In this document: piece by piece, positions 21,601 to 32,266 of the stretch | Position numbering within the stretch: position 1 is the first letter of the stretch | Layout of the letters: every line of letters starts with the position of its first letter | Origin: Blasia pusilla | Taxonomy: Eukaryota > Marchantiophyta > Marchantiopsida > Blasiales | Assembly: GCA_050084515.1 (NCBI GenBank) | Contig: CM114274.1 | Coordinates: forward strand, 18,724,001-18,788,000 | Reading direction: 5' to 3' | DNA length: 64,000 bases | Notes under the pieces: model-generated | Database searches by the model: none | What the model was told of the DNA's origin: nothing | What the model saw: the letters and a program-made list of their open reading frames with translations, nothing else | Made by a program: the position numbers and the translations under genes

Positions 21601-23394
21601 ACATAGAGCAATCAGTAAAGTACCAAGACTATAGGATGGTAAAGTGTGATATTTTTACCACATTTGAGGGATGGTAAACATTATATTTTAGTAGTGCAAG
21701 AGAAGTGATAAGTCTCCACCGTATCCACATTGCTCATCCATTCTTGAACTAATAATCCATGTCAAGAAGTCCAAGTCTATTTCTTGACCTGAAACATGGC
21801 GTTGAGATGCCTCAAAAAATGATGATACTTCCATTACATTGACGGAAAATCTTATTGCATGTCCTCGTTCATCAACGTTGGGCTCAACTGGTTGGTATGT
21901 CTCATTATCTCAAATCAAGCCAATACCGCCCTCTCAATAAGAAATAGAGGTGGGAAAACTCACCACCAATGTTAGTAATTTGTTGACCATTGTTAATGAA
22001 GGTTGATCATCACATATTATTAATTGTGATTGACATCTTGATCCAAAATATAATCCACCAAAAATTTAGGGGGGGAAGGCGAGAGGGTGGGATTGTTATG
22101 TGTGGAGTGGGGACAAGGTTGCACGGAAACAAACAAGTCCACATATGTCCCCGAACATGCCACTCGAGTACCCACCGCCCGCATACGAGACCGCTCCTCA
22201 GCCCGCCAAGCTCGTCGCATAGACCTAGGCTGGCTAAGCCCACATCCATTTTGTGGCCTGCGCGCAACCCGCACTTGCTCGTGGCAAGATTCCATGGTGA
22301 GTTGGGCCAGGTTGTGGGCTTGCCGCGGGCTAGTGCAGGTTGCGCGCGGGCCATAAAATGGGAGTGGGCTCGGACAACCTGATTCTATGCGATGGGCTCA
22401 AGGGCGGGCTCACGTGTGGGCCGCTGATACCCAACCCACACGGACATGTCTGTCCCTAAGACGGACATATCCGTAGATCTGTATGCAACACGAAGTGGAG
22501 ATGGGAGGGGTTACTGCACATATGCCCTCAACACTTCATGTGGTATCAATTTTTTCCACCATAATTGTGGATGATATGCGTGCAAACCTACACTTGTTGC
22601 ATTCGAGAATACCGTTGGACCAATTCATATGCAAACTTGATGTAGACTCATCACCACCCATGCCCAAGAGTTATCCAACAATGATCCTCTTGCAAATATT
22701 GCAAGATCCATACCATATCCCAAAACAACTTGGATCTAGGGTCTCCCAAGCCATTCCTTCGTCAAGCACTCGACTAACCATAACATAACCAACCCGAAAT
22801 CACCAAATGGATGATACCCATCTAGTTCAAATCATGCTCCAATAGTGGGATATCCTTAATTGTAAAAAATCTAAAAGTCATAGCCTTAACTTAGCTATTA
22901 GTTAAAGTGAGACTCGCTTCGAAATCTCATCTCACTCCACATACAAGTATCGTTGTATGCAAAGACCTGCTTGTAACACGGTTACCAATCCAACAATGAT
23001 TCCTCTCAAGGGATCCAACTCTCTCACACCCTATTCTAGACACTGCCACACAATCGAAATGTGATGTCCAAGGGTGTCATTCTCTACTACCTCGAGCTCC
23101 TTTGATAGGCCTCCCTCCAAATGGATTATACTTGCTCATCAATATTTTGTCAAAGTTCTTCAATCGGGCCCCATAAAGACACCTTTCCTTTATGGCAAGA
23201 TGTAGTCGCCATAATTCTCCTCTCCATCGGTGCATATGCCATACTCATGTCACTTACATAGACATGGTCCTCGATAAGATCTCTTGGCTAGGTGATGATT
23301 CAATTGAATGCGAATAATGTCGTCAACTCTCGTAGTCATCATTCTATCGCGATATTGCTAAAGAAGTCACTAGTCCATTATCAAATGGTTGTCT
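21601..23394. other. Gene-poor sequence with an inverted repeat
   Basis: No gene recognised. At 22236-22274 and 22331-22373 there is an imperfect inverted repeat (arms about 40 bp, core cattttgtggcctgcgcgcaa paired with ttgcgcgcgggccataaaatg). GC content is locally high at 22190-22440. The last four bases, cctc (23395-23398), are the left duplication of the A2 composite. Confidence 0.45.
22236..22373. repeat. Imperfect inverted repeat, about 40-bp arms
   Basis: Left arm aagcccacatccattttgtgg... and right arm ...ccataaaatgggagtgggct pair with a few mismatches around a loop of about 56 bp. The arms are GC-rich (gcgcgcaac core) in otherwise AT-rich surroundings. It may be a small foldback element; no target duplication is obvious. 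Confidence 0.6.
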
Positions 23395-23398
23395 CCTC

Positions 23399-24165
23399 TG
23401 TGGTGCGCATACACATCGCTACACAATATACATCGTTTTCATCGAACACACACACGATCCCATGCTAACTCATGGCATCCATACACAGAGGCGAGAAGTA
23501 CCAAAATATCTCCAATAAAGTAAGATCCAATCTCTCTCTATACCATCTCACACCATAGCTCTCAAAGGTGTGCACTCTCTCTCATGTCAAACCAAACCCA
23601 CTCTCCTAATGAGAGGCTTGGGTCACAAGGCAAGGGACCATAGCTCCGCCGCCTTATCCCAAGAGGTTCAATAACGAGAGAATGAGCTCTCAAGCTCTCT
23701 CTCTTGGAGGTATACCCCCTTCCCTCTCCCAAGCCCTCTCAACGGTAACCTATGCTCGCAGGTTACCTCCTTGGCTCTTGACCTCCTGTAGCGGCTCAAG
23801 GGCCACTTTCCAAAGTGGAAAGACAACTATCCCCAACACGGAAACTTACCTGAAATGGTAAGTTTCTCTATATGGCTCCAAATGAGCCGAAAAGAAGGTG
23901 AAACCTCCTCTCTCAGGTTTCCCGGGGCCTCAACAGGTCATCCTCGACCTCTTGGGCTTGTCCTCCACTACTCGTGCAGACGCTCTACTAGATCCCACCG
24001 ATCTATCCTAACAGTCGTGACAGCTATCATGCGCATACACATCGCTACATAACATACATCGCTGTCATCGAACACACACACAAACACACACGATCCCGTG
24101 CTAACTCATGGCATCCATACATAGAGGCGAGAAGTACCAAAATATCTCCAATCGCTCCCCTAGCT
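23399..24165 (-). repeat. A2 right terminus (X2, Y2, X1, polypurine tract) on the minus strand
   Basis: X2 at 23399-23515, Y2 at 23516-24022, two-base spacer gc (23023+1000, that is 24023-24024), X1 at 24025-24151, then the complement of the polypurine tract (ctcccctagctgg). The Y2/X2 joint has the same sequence as in A1. The spacer differs from the ac of A1 and A3 (read on the element strand it is also gc), so the two bases are not fixed in sequence. Confidence 0.8.
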
Positions 24166-24362
24166 GGTGGTTAGGTCCCTCTAACTCACGATAGCCATCT
24201 ATCCCTACCTACCACGACATACATCTCTAGGACGCTAAGAGCAAAAAGGCCGGGTGCTCATGTGGCCCCATCATTAGTCGCCTTCCTGTCATCCATGTCA
24301 CAGAAAAAGTCGGATTCAAAACCTACCTAGTATCTCCTCTATGTACATCTAGAACACATCCA

Positions 24363-25518
24363 TCATCCCCGAGGAACCCTTGTGAGAAGTGGCGTTAGAC
24401 ATGCCATATGCCAACCTCTCGAACATCCATGAGAGACTAGCATCGTGGCCGCACCACGAGCAGAACCACACAACATACAAATAAAACCTGCAAGAACTAC
24501 TGCTGAGCTCGGATCTACTGTACCATCAATGTTAGGAAGGTGACATCGCGCACAATTACGCACATGGTCTTTCCATACCATACCATCGCGTCCCTCCAGC
24601 AAGAGAACAACGGATGGCAAAACGTCACGCACTCTCAGAATAGTGCGCCCTACAGTCACATCCAATATCGTCGGTGCCGTCTAGTGCAAGTAAACATAAT
24701 CTCCCTGATGAAACCTCTAGATAGTTGGTCGATAACCACCACCCCGAATAGTCACATACCTCAACGTATCTTGATGATGCGCAGTCGCCAAGTTCTCGAA
24801 CGCCATGGGCATCACTCTCCAAAACAACTCAGCCCTATGAGAACACACTCGCATCCATACATCATCAATGTCCAACACCTCACCAACATCTTGACAAATG
24901 GCCACAGGTAAATCTAGCTCTCGGCCATAAAGTAGCAAGAACGGTGAAAAAGACGCTAAGGAAGCCTGCATGTTGAATGTGTATCCCATCGCCAACCACG
25001 GCAACTGGAGGTCCCAATCTCCTAGGTGACCTCTTTGCAAGCGATACTTGCGTAAACCCCTCTTCATCGTCTGCACAACTCTCTCCGCTAATCCATCCGC
25101 CTCAGGATGATCTCGCGAAGTCGTGCGGTGGTCGATCAGCGCCTGATCACACAAGGCTTGGAACTCACCGCCAAACTCGGTATCCTAGTCTGTCAACACC
25201 TCAACCCGTGCGCCATAATGACCCAGTACTCTGTCAAGGAAGGCATAAGCTACTCCCTCACTCGCTCTGTCAGGAAATGCAACTGACTTGATCCACTTTG
25301 AGAAGTGATTGACCATCACCAACATATAATGACTATGACGTTGTGTCAAAGGCAAAGGTCTTGCAAAATCCAAACTCCATCTATACCCTAAGCTCATGAT
25401 CGGTAATGGATACAAATATGGAGTTAGAGCATTTAACGATGCTCGGACCCGATCACACACCATGCAGCTGGCAACAAACTGCTGAACGTCAGTCTGCATG
25501 CCTCGCCACCAATACTGA
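24363..25518 (-). pseudogene. A2 integrase core and PHD finger (3' part)
   Basis: From 25499 downward: TDVQQFVASCMVCDRVRAS (the C-x2-C of the zinc finger), WSLDFARPLPL (first Asp), VEVLTD (second Asp), then a frame shift, ADGLAERVVQTMKRGLRKYR (Glu), the long C-terminal part, MVWKDHVRNCARCHLPN, and the PHD remains CMLCGSARGAATMLVSHGCS, RGWHMACLTPLLTRVPRG. One PHD cysteine is lost (VCDGC became VSHGC). The upstream end is cut by the B-outer insertion at 25519-25522. Confidence 0.8.
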
Positions 25519-25522
25519 ATCT

Positions 25523-26002
25523 TGTCACATGTGGGTAGCTGATAGGCCGAGATCTATCGTGGATAGGGCGTAGGAGCCAGCGGAATATCTTGAGTGTAAC
25601 TTTTTCCCGCTATGTCAGACGAGGCTGAGGATAGGTCCATTGTGTCAAGAACGTCGTTTCTGACAACTTTCATGTTGAGGTCTTTCACAGCCTGGTGACT
25701 TGTTGACCAGGTCACCCATCCCTGATAACCTGTGCGCGCAGGTTACCAAGGGGAGGGCTATTTTTAGGGGAAGAGCCTTTTGGCTCTTCCCAACCCTATA
25801 TAAGAGAGGAAGGTGGCTTTCCTAAGCCATCTTTCTCATGTTGGGCCGTTGGAGCATCTCTCTTGTATGTGTGTGAGATAGGACTAGGGTGCTAGCGTCC
25901 GGATTCCTTGAAAGCACAGGGTGGACGAGGCTTGATATGCCGATGTAGATTGAGGAGTGGAGTTTTAGGCCGGGTGTGTCGTTTTTACTATTCTTTATTT
26001 TT
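25523..26002 (+). repeat. B-outer left terminal block Y'1
   Basis: About 480 bp, repeated at 39263-39743 and inverted in B-inner. It begins TGTCACATGTGGGTAGC and diverges from the right copy after ctttatttt at about 26002, where the leader (acatgagaaagatgcc) begins. As in family A, no X' block is present at the left end. Confidence 0.85.
25768..25804 (+). promoter_or_regulatory. Hairpin plus TATA box in family B terminal block
   Basis: A perfect stem (gggaagagcc, tttt loop, ggctcttccc; 25768-25791) is followed by ctatataag at 25796-25804, a good plant TATA box. The same pair is in the right block (around 39507-39545) and in B-inner. The transcription start would lie near 25830, inside Y', so the repeated R region also lies inside Y'. 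Confidence 0.65.
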
Positions 26003-26963
26003 ACATGAGAAAGATGCCAGGGGTTGGTGGGAATTCGTTGTTTCCAGGTAGGCAAGCGAGTTGCCTTGGTCGGGAGCCCGTGGAGACGCGTGTGTTGCGG
26101 GTATTTGTCATTTTTCTGTTCGGAAGGCTGTGGGCGGAAGCCCTGTCCATTTTTCTCAGAGTTTGCTGGTGCATAGGGATTGAGGACAGTGTCAGAGTGT
26201 AGTACAGAGTGGGGCGGCGAGTGTATCGACGAGAGTAGTGAGAGTGTCAAGAAAGAGCATGCGTTTAGGTCGCACAGGCGGACGGCGCTCCCCCCCCCCC
26301 CCCCTCGCATTGATTTTGCCCATAGGGGTGCGGGCCAGGGCCCCCCCTCCCGCATTTATTTCTCTTTTCCCCCTTTGGACGTGGTTGGGCATGGGCAATA
26401 TGGTAGAGCCAAGGAAGCCGTGGTTGAGAGTCCGGATGTGGTCGGGATCATGTTCATGTGGTTGGACAGGGCTTTGCGAGAGTTGACGATGGAGGGGCAG
26501 TGCGCATGATGCCAACGGGTTGTCCGCATCTGTTGACGGGAGGATCGACGTGTTGGTCGAGGAGAGTGTTGTGTTGCAGAGGTTGCCGTGTCACATGGTG
26601 GAGTGCATGTTGATGATGCATCAGGTTGGAGGGCGTGATCTGGTTACCCATTCGAGTCCCTTTTCCCGCTTTGTCGTGTGTGATTGAGAGTGCTGGGTAT
26701 CGGGTAGTAGCTGGTGCTAGGTGGGTGCAGTGATGATGACGAGTGTAGATTCTGTTCATGTGTAGCATGTTGGTGGATATACGGCGGTTTCCGCGTAGGG
26801 GTTGCATGTATGAAGTGAGAGTGTCGCTAGGTTAGGTGAGTCAGTTGGGAGGCTCATGGTGAGCCCGAGTGTTGAGTGTGCGTGAGGCCGGGTGTGTCAT
26901 CACGTGATTGATGTTAGCATAGGTGAGCTAGTGAGGAGTGTGGGAGACTCTCGGTAAGTCTGA
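26003..26963 (+). other. B-outer untranslated leader
   Basis: About 1 kb before gag with no convincing gene. It contains a poly-C run (about 26290-26304). Short open frames on both strands are not conserved with B-inner. No standard tRNA-type primer site is visible at its start. Confidence 0.5.
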
Positions 26964-28675
26964 GTGCTTGAGCGGGTGAGACAGGGTGTCATCACGATAT
27001 TCTTCCAGGGTTCGGAAGAACGGGGTAGTGCTAGTAGTGGTAGTGGTGTGACACGGAGTGGAGTGAGATACCGAGAGGTTACCAGTGAGAAGCTACCTCG
27101 ACATCCATCCGTGGCTGGATCGTCATCACTAGACACTGGGTGTGGTGACGAGATTGGAGACGGAGACACTATTACTTGGGAGAAGATGGACGACATGGGC
27201 CATCGGAGCATGCATCGTTTCTCGGGTGCAGTGGGCACCATCGACTTAGATGATTTTATCCACGAGTTCGACACGTGGTGGGACTTCCAGGAGATACGGA
27301 CCCCGACACGGTTCAACCCTTTCATGGCATGGAAGGGGTTGTTCCAGCACTTGGAGGGTCCTCCGATGGATGATTACATGGAGTTTCGATCACTATATTT
27401 GGTAGAGATCGATGCCTTGAGGATGTATTGGGCTCCAGGGTATGCGTCCACTAGTGGTTGCAAGGCATATGATGGGATTGTGAGAGGAGAGAGACCAACA
27501 CCATCAGCCCGGAGACTAGATGGAGAGGAGGGCAGTTAGACAAGCGATGTGGCAGAGACCTCTGGTGGTAGAGGGCCACCTAGCTTCAACCCCACGGTGG
27601 AGTTCTTCCAACCTTTGGGAAAGAGCTACCAGGGCATACGCACCGACAAGCTGAAGAGTCTACATGATTTTCAGCGACGATCGGGTGAGAGTCTGAGAGA
27701 GGCATTCACACGCATGAGGAGGCTGATCATTGCTACGTATGGAGTGACTGAGGCGCAGTGAGTCCAGTATTGGTATGGGGTTCTAGACCGAGAACTACTG
27801 AGGAGAGTCCAAGATGCGGTGCTGATTCACACAACAAAGCCCACATTGAAGGTGGTCTTTGAGTTGTCTGAGCGTATTGAGCTCAACATGAGTGAGGAGC
27901 AGGTAGTGACCACTGGATTTTCTCGAGAGTCGATGGGTCCACAAGCGAAAATGACCCCACAGGTGCCACATCGAGCACCAGTACCACGGGAGCAGGCCGG
28001 TGTGCCAAGAGAGCAGGGCGGGTACCGTGAGCCTATGAGGCAATGACCCGTACCTACATATGTTGCCCAATAGGGACCGATGTGGTCTTGTTGGACGTGT
28101 GGAGGGGCCCATAGGCAGAGAGACTGCCCACAGCATGGGAGAGCACCACGAGCGCCTCTGATTGCTCAGGAGCCATAAGGGATGGCCCCACCATAGCCCC
28201 AGTGTGACTATTGCCACAGATATGGTCACACTAGGGATAGATGTTTTGACCTTCGCTGAGAGGCCTTCGAGAGGTCGGCCGAGAGCCTGGAGGAGGTTGG
28301 GGAGTCCTTCTTGGAGGTGGTAGTAGAGGACCACCACCAGCCAGAGGAGATGGAGCAGCAGCACCAGAGCCGACACATCTCTCACGCATTGATCAGTTGG
28401 AACAGAGGATTGCTGCCATGACGATGATGCAGCTTAGGGAAGGCACGGAGCTACGAGCAGCTAGTGTGACTCCAACTTCTACCTCTTACCCTGACTTGGG
28501 TGAGGATCTTGCTAGTATGGGGTTTATGTGTAGTGCAACCCAGGTTGAGGCAGCTGCAGTGGTGACTCGGGGTGCTGCGAGAGACACCAAGCCACCGAGA
28601 GGTGGAGTTGAGATTGACCCAACGGAGGAGACCGATGGGCGGGAGGCCAGGGTTCCACAATCATTCACATTGTAG
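26964..28675 (+). pseudogene. B-outer gag, several stops
   Basis: Frame 26964-27539 has the first half of the gag domain (FIHEFDTWWDFQEIRTPTRF, WKGLFQHLEGPPMDDYMEF); 27549-27761 continues with FNPTVEFFQPLGKSYQGIRT and HDFQRRSGESLREAFTRMRR. Around 28081-28250 lie two zinc knuckles: CWTCGGAHRQRDC, with three residues between second Cys and His, and a standard CDYCHRYGHTRDRC. The tail 28397-28675 corresponds to the last gag or first protease part in A (AATQVEAAAVVTRGAA). TAG and TGA codons at 27537, 27759 and elsewhere break the frame. Confidence 0.75.
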
Positions 28676-28762
28676 GAGGCACTACACACACCATCGATGG
28701 TGCCTCGACGACCAGCGATGCCAACAGATCAGGCACCTATGTCGACGTCATGAGGAGTTGGA

Positions 28763-29528
28763 GTGACAACTCCTATGCCGGCTCGAGTGGAATCAGTTTC
28801 GACCATAGTGTTGGAGGTGGCCACCAGAGTGAGTCAGACTCCACTATTTTCCCCCATAGAGTTGGCAACGTTGGGAGTTGGACCAGCTGAGGTGTTTCGG
28901 CTGGCCGCCACGTTGTGTGAGCATGGAGAGATGACTGCTTCTTGTTCAGAGGTAGTTGAGGAGGTGGTGGACTTGCCCTCAGAGCCGGTGCTCGGGACAT
29001 TCCCTACAAAGTCATGGCATGCGGCGGCGGCAAAGTCGGTAGATATGCCAGCTCGACCGGCCATAGAGCGATCAGTGCTGACACCTGGAGTAGTGTTACT
29101 CCATAACCGAGCTGCAATATTTTGCTTGGTTAGTCTGACGGGGACAATATACCACATGCAGCGCGTCCTACTTGATTGCGCAACCTTTGATGTTAGGGAA
29201 GGCGGCGTGTTTAGCGTTGGGGTTACGGAAGGCCGAAATTGAGCCTTGTCCCTTCCAGATACAGACCTCGATTGGGGGCCTGTCACCCATGCAGTATCAT
29301 CAGGAGATAGTTGTCAAAGTCAAGCTTGAGCATGAGACGGATAGTGCTATGGTGCGCACACGTGCAATTACGACACCAGCTGAGTCGTACGATGTGTTGG
29401 TGGGGAGTACAGTGTTATATCCCCGAGGATTCATCTTGGACTTCTGGGAGGAGACCGTTGCTTATCGACCAGGGGAGCGGTCAGGTGATGGCCGGATGAG
29501 TCAGTTACCCATGCAGTTTGGGGGATGA
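28763..29528 (+). pseudogene. B-outer aspartic protease, active site deleted
   Basis: The long N-terminal region (ATRVSQTPLFSPIELATLGV, EEVVDLPSEPVLGTFPTKSW) aligns with family A. Where A reads gattcaggagcgcaa (DSGAQ), this copy reads gattgcgcaa: five bases are missing, which removes the Ser and Gly of the active site and shifts the frame at about 29174. Downstream PLMLGKAACLALGLRKAEIE and YDVLVGSTVLYPRGFILDFW continue in another frame. Confidence 0.75.
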
Positions 29529-29559
29529 GGTGGTCGATCATGAGGCGAGTCTGTTACCA

Positions 29560-30950
29560 CGTTGGCGGCTTTCACAGGTAGTGTTAGCTGGCCAGGAGAG
29601 TTGTTGGAGGGGAACGCACATGCGGAGGATGTCCCATTGGCGGATAGTCCCACACAGAGACAGGCCATGGCGGGTATCTCTTCCCATGTTGGCGAGACCT
29701 CTTCACCATTGTGGGGTACGACTCAAGAGCTACAGAGGAGTGCCAAAAACCTCGTGAGGCAGGCGTGGAGTCATTTTTTATCCCGGAGCAGCGAGAGTCA
29801 TGTGGCGATTGGGCTCTTGGAGTGGAGACGTTGATCTCACTCGATACCACACCCGTTGTGTGGCAGTGCCCAAAGGAGGGTGTTAGGGTGTTAGATCTCT
29901 TCGGAGGGATTAGCACCGGATTGGCTGCAGTATTGCAGGCGGGCATACGGGTGCATTAGTACCTTTATGTGGAGAGAGATGAGACCGCGCGGCGAGTATC
30001 ATTACATCACGTGGCGCGATTGGTCCATAGGTATCCTGAGTTGTTGCCGGTATCTGTAGTAAGGGGATATCAGCATACACTACCCGCCGACATCTCTTTG
30101 GTGGGGGCGCAGGATCTGGATAAAGTTGGCACCATTCATTTGGTGATTGCTGGATGGCCATGTCAGGGTCATTCATCAACTGGCCAAGGATTTGGATTGC
30201 AGGATCCAAGGTCAGGGATGTTTTGGGAGATGCTGCGAGTAGTACGACACTTGCAGGAGAGTCAGACATGTTCTCCAACGTACATCTTGGAGAACGTGCC
30301 GTTGTTGGGAGACACTCGTGCACGTGTGATGACGAGTGTGCATTAGGTGAGGTCCTAGTTGGGACCTGCTGTGTTATTAGATGCGGCAAGAGTTGGATCA
30401 CGTGCTCATCATCCACGACTGTGGTGGACGAACCTGATACCATCAAAGGTACTGAGTCAAGCATACGATGGAGTCCAGAGAGCACCACATCTCATAATGG
30501 ATGCTATTTTGGGCTTAGGGCGTTCATCTCAGGTGGTGACAAGGGATGATAGACCACCGTTGGCCATGGCCAATAGGGTGGGGGAGTTGAGGGCAGCCTT
30601 ACCTATGTTGGTGAGCTTCCTAGCATCCCATGCCTTTTGTTAGGGAGGGCCAGGCATGATTTGGGATGAGGTGACCGGAGCATTGGAGGAGCCTAGAGCA
30701 GATGAGCGCGAGCGCGTCATGGGGTTCGCTACTAGTACTACGGCGGTGCCAGGGATGATTGAGGCATCCCGAAGACAGGTATTGGGGCAGGCAATGGACC
30801 TCAACTATCTCACATGGATAGTCAGCCTAGGTATGGCTGAGCAGAGACGGATGCGAGTGTCATCCATGCCGTCACGTCCACGAGTTGGACCATTGCCTAT
30901 AGCGTCTGTACAGACATTCGCTGGGGACGAGACGAGGAACAGTACTAGAT
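29560..30950 (+). pseudogene. B-outer DNA methyltransferase domain, stops at former Gln codons
   Basis: Best view of the family B enzyme. Motif I VRVLDLFGGISTGLAAVLQA (about 29881), then TAG at 29957-29959, YLYVERDETARRVSLHHVAR, HLVIAGWPCQGHSSTGQG (motif IV with catalytic Cys), SGMFWEMLRVVRHLQ, YILENVPLLGD (motif VI), TAG at about 30344, LDAARVGSRAHHPRLWWTNL, and ERVMGFATSTTAV with LGQAMDLNYLTW (C-terminal motif). The order I-IV-VI-(VIII-like)-X is that of DNMT3, not the permuted order of plant DRM. The PCQG in motif IV is unlike the PCN usual in DNMT3. The product would methylate cytosine. Confidence 0.8.
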
Positions 30951-31049
30951 AGTGGCCCATCATACGGCTCTCTAACTCTACTTAACTTTTGGATTATATA
31001 TCCAAAGGACGCAGCACTCTCCCCATGAGGGGGAGAGGGCATAGCAAAA
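30939..31049. other. Extra block of about 110 bp in B-outer between methyltransferase and RT
   Basis: The fragment at 2803-3242 reads gacgaggagagataggcaccc where this copy has gacgagga, then about 110 bp, then aggcaccc. The extra block has two small inverted repeats (ttggat/atccaa and ctctcccc/gggggagag) and contains TAG at its start. It interrupts the frame. Origin unknown. Confidence 0.6.
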
Positions 31050-31237
31050 GGCACCCATGGACTTCTTGGGACGTCGTTTGAGCAGAGTGTGCGAAGGCGA
31101 CTAGAGTAGCACATGTTCATTTTTTGGATGTGGAGCATGGTATAGGAGGTCAAAGTGGAGTGGCTGTTGCGGAGGTGGCTAGGGTTGCTACATAGCAACC
31201 AAAGCCGGAGGTTGCGTCCTCTCCGAGTGAGGTCACG

Positions 31238-32266
31238 ATGGAGACTTGGGAGCCTGTGATAGGTCTCAAGTTGATAGGAGGAGAGGGACGGCGAGTTCAT
31301 AGGTTTTTGAGAGGGCATGTCAGTTCTTTTGCCTTCACTATGATAGACTTGGGTACGTTGATGGGTCCCGGGATACGGATTGAGTTGGCTAGTGATACGC
31401 CGATCTTTCGTCGACCCTACAAGTATTCCGATACTGAGCGAGCCTTGATTCAGAGCAAGAGTCAGGACTTGTTGGAGGCACGACTTGTGGAGTTATCACA
31501 TAGGGAGTATGCATCTGCCACAGTCATGACGGTGAAGAAGGATATGTATGGCAATTGGACAGATAGGCGGATGTGTGGAGATTATCTTCCTATCAACCGA
31601 CAGACGAGGTCAGATCCGTATGCCATGCCTACTCCTGAGGAGATCTTTGATGCGGTAGGGCATGCAAAGATCTTCACTACGATAGATCTCCGTGCTGGCT
31701 ATCATCAGCTTCCTATCAGGTTGGAGGACACGGAGAAGACAACATTCTGGGGGATAGATCGATTCGGGAGAGATTGCTTGTATCACTGACGGTTCTTACC
31801 ATTTGGGTTGAAGAACGCGCCTGCAGAGTTTTAGAGAGTGATGGATAGGATTCTAGCTGGCTTGGATTTTGTACGATGTTACAGAGATGATATTCTTATC
31901 TTCAGTTCCACGGTTGAGGAGCATGAGCGACACTTGGAGGAGGTGTTTCGGCGATTGCAGTTACATGGACGGAAGTTACATCCAAGCAAGTGCAGATTCT
32001 TTTAGGAGCAGATTGAGTACTTGGGACACACCATATACCCAAGTGGGTTAGGCATTCAGCAAACCAAGGTAGAGGCTATTGCGGAGATTCCACCCCCTTC
32101 AGATGTGAGTCGAGTCTGAGCATTTCTTGACTGGCAAACTTCTATCAACAGTATGTCAAGGGTTTTAGTACGATCGCAAAGTCTTTGATCTTGTTGACAA
32201 GACTTGATCAAGTTTGGTTGTGGGGAGATGATCAGGAGCGAGCATTTCAGGAGCTCAAGGATAGGT
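31238..32266 (+). pseudogene. B-outer reverse transcriptase, interrupted by B-inner
   Basis: Frame 31238-31789 carries GPGIRIELASDTPIFRRPYK, MYGNWTDRRMCGDYLPINR, FTTIDLRAGYHQ, then TGA at 31787-31789 where A has TGG. The frame continues with FLPFGLKNAPAEF, TAG, VMDRILAGLDF. The catalytic box is Tyr-Arg-Asp-Asp (tacagagatgat, about 31880) instead of YIDD. The reading ends at RAFQELKDRL (32263-32266 is the aggt target duplication) and resumes after B-inner at 36991 with TSSPILQRPVR in a shifted frame. Confidence 0.8.

Noticed and set aside
26290-26304. Poly-C run here and poly-G run near 19590 as functional elements
   Set aside because: Homopolymer runs of this size are common in decaying repeats and are prone to sequence error.
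29560-30950. Methyltransferase as plant DRM (permuted) or bacterial contamination
   Set aside because: Motif I precedes IV and VI, so it is not permuted. The domain is embedded between protease and RT in several diverged copies, so it is not contamination.
30939-31049. Spliceosomal intron in B-outer pol
   Set aside because: Edges do not give a clear donor and acceptor that restore the frame, and introns in pol of a retroelement would be unusual.
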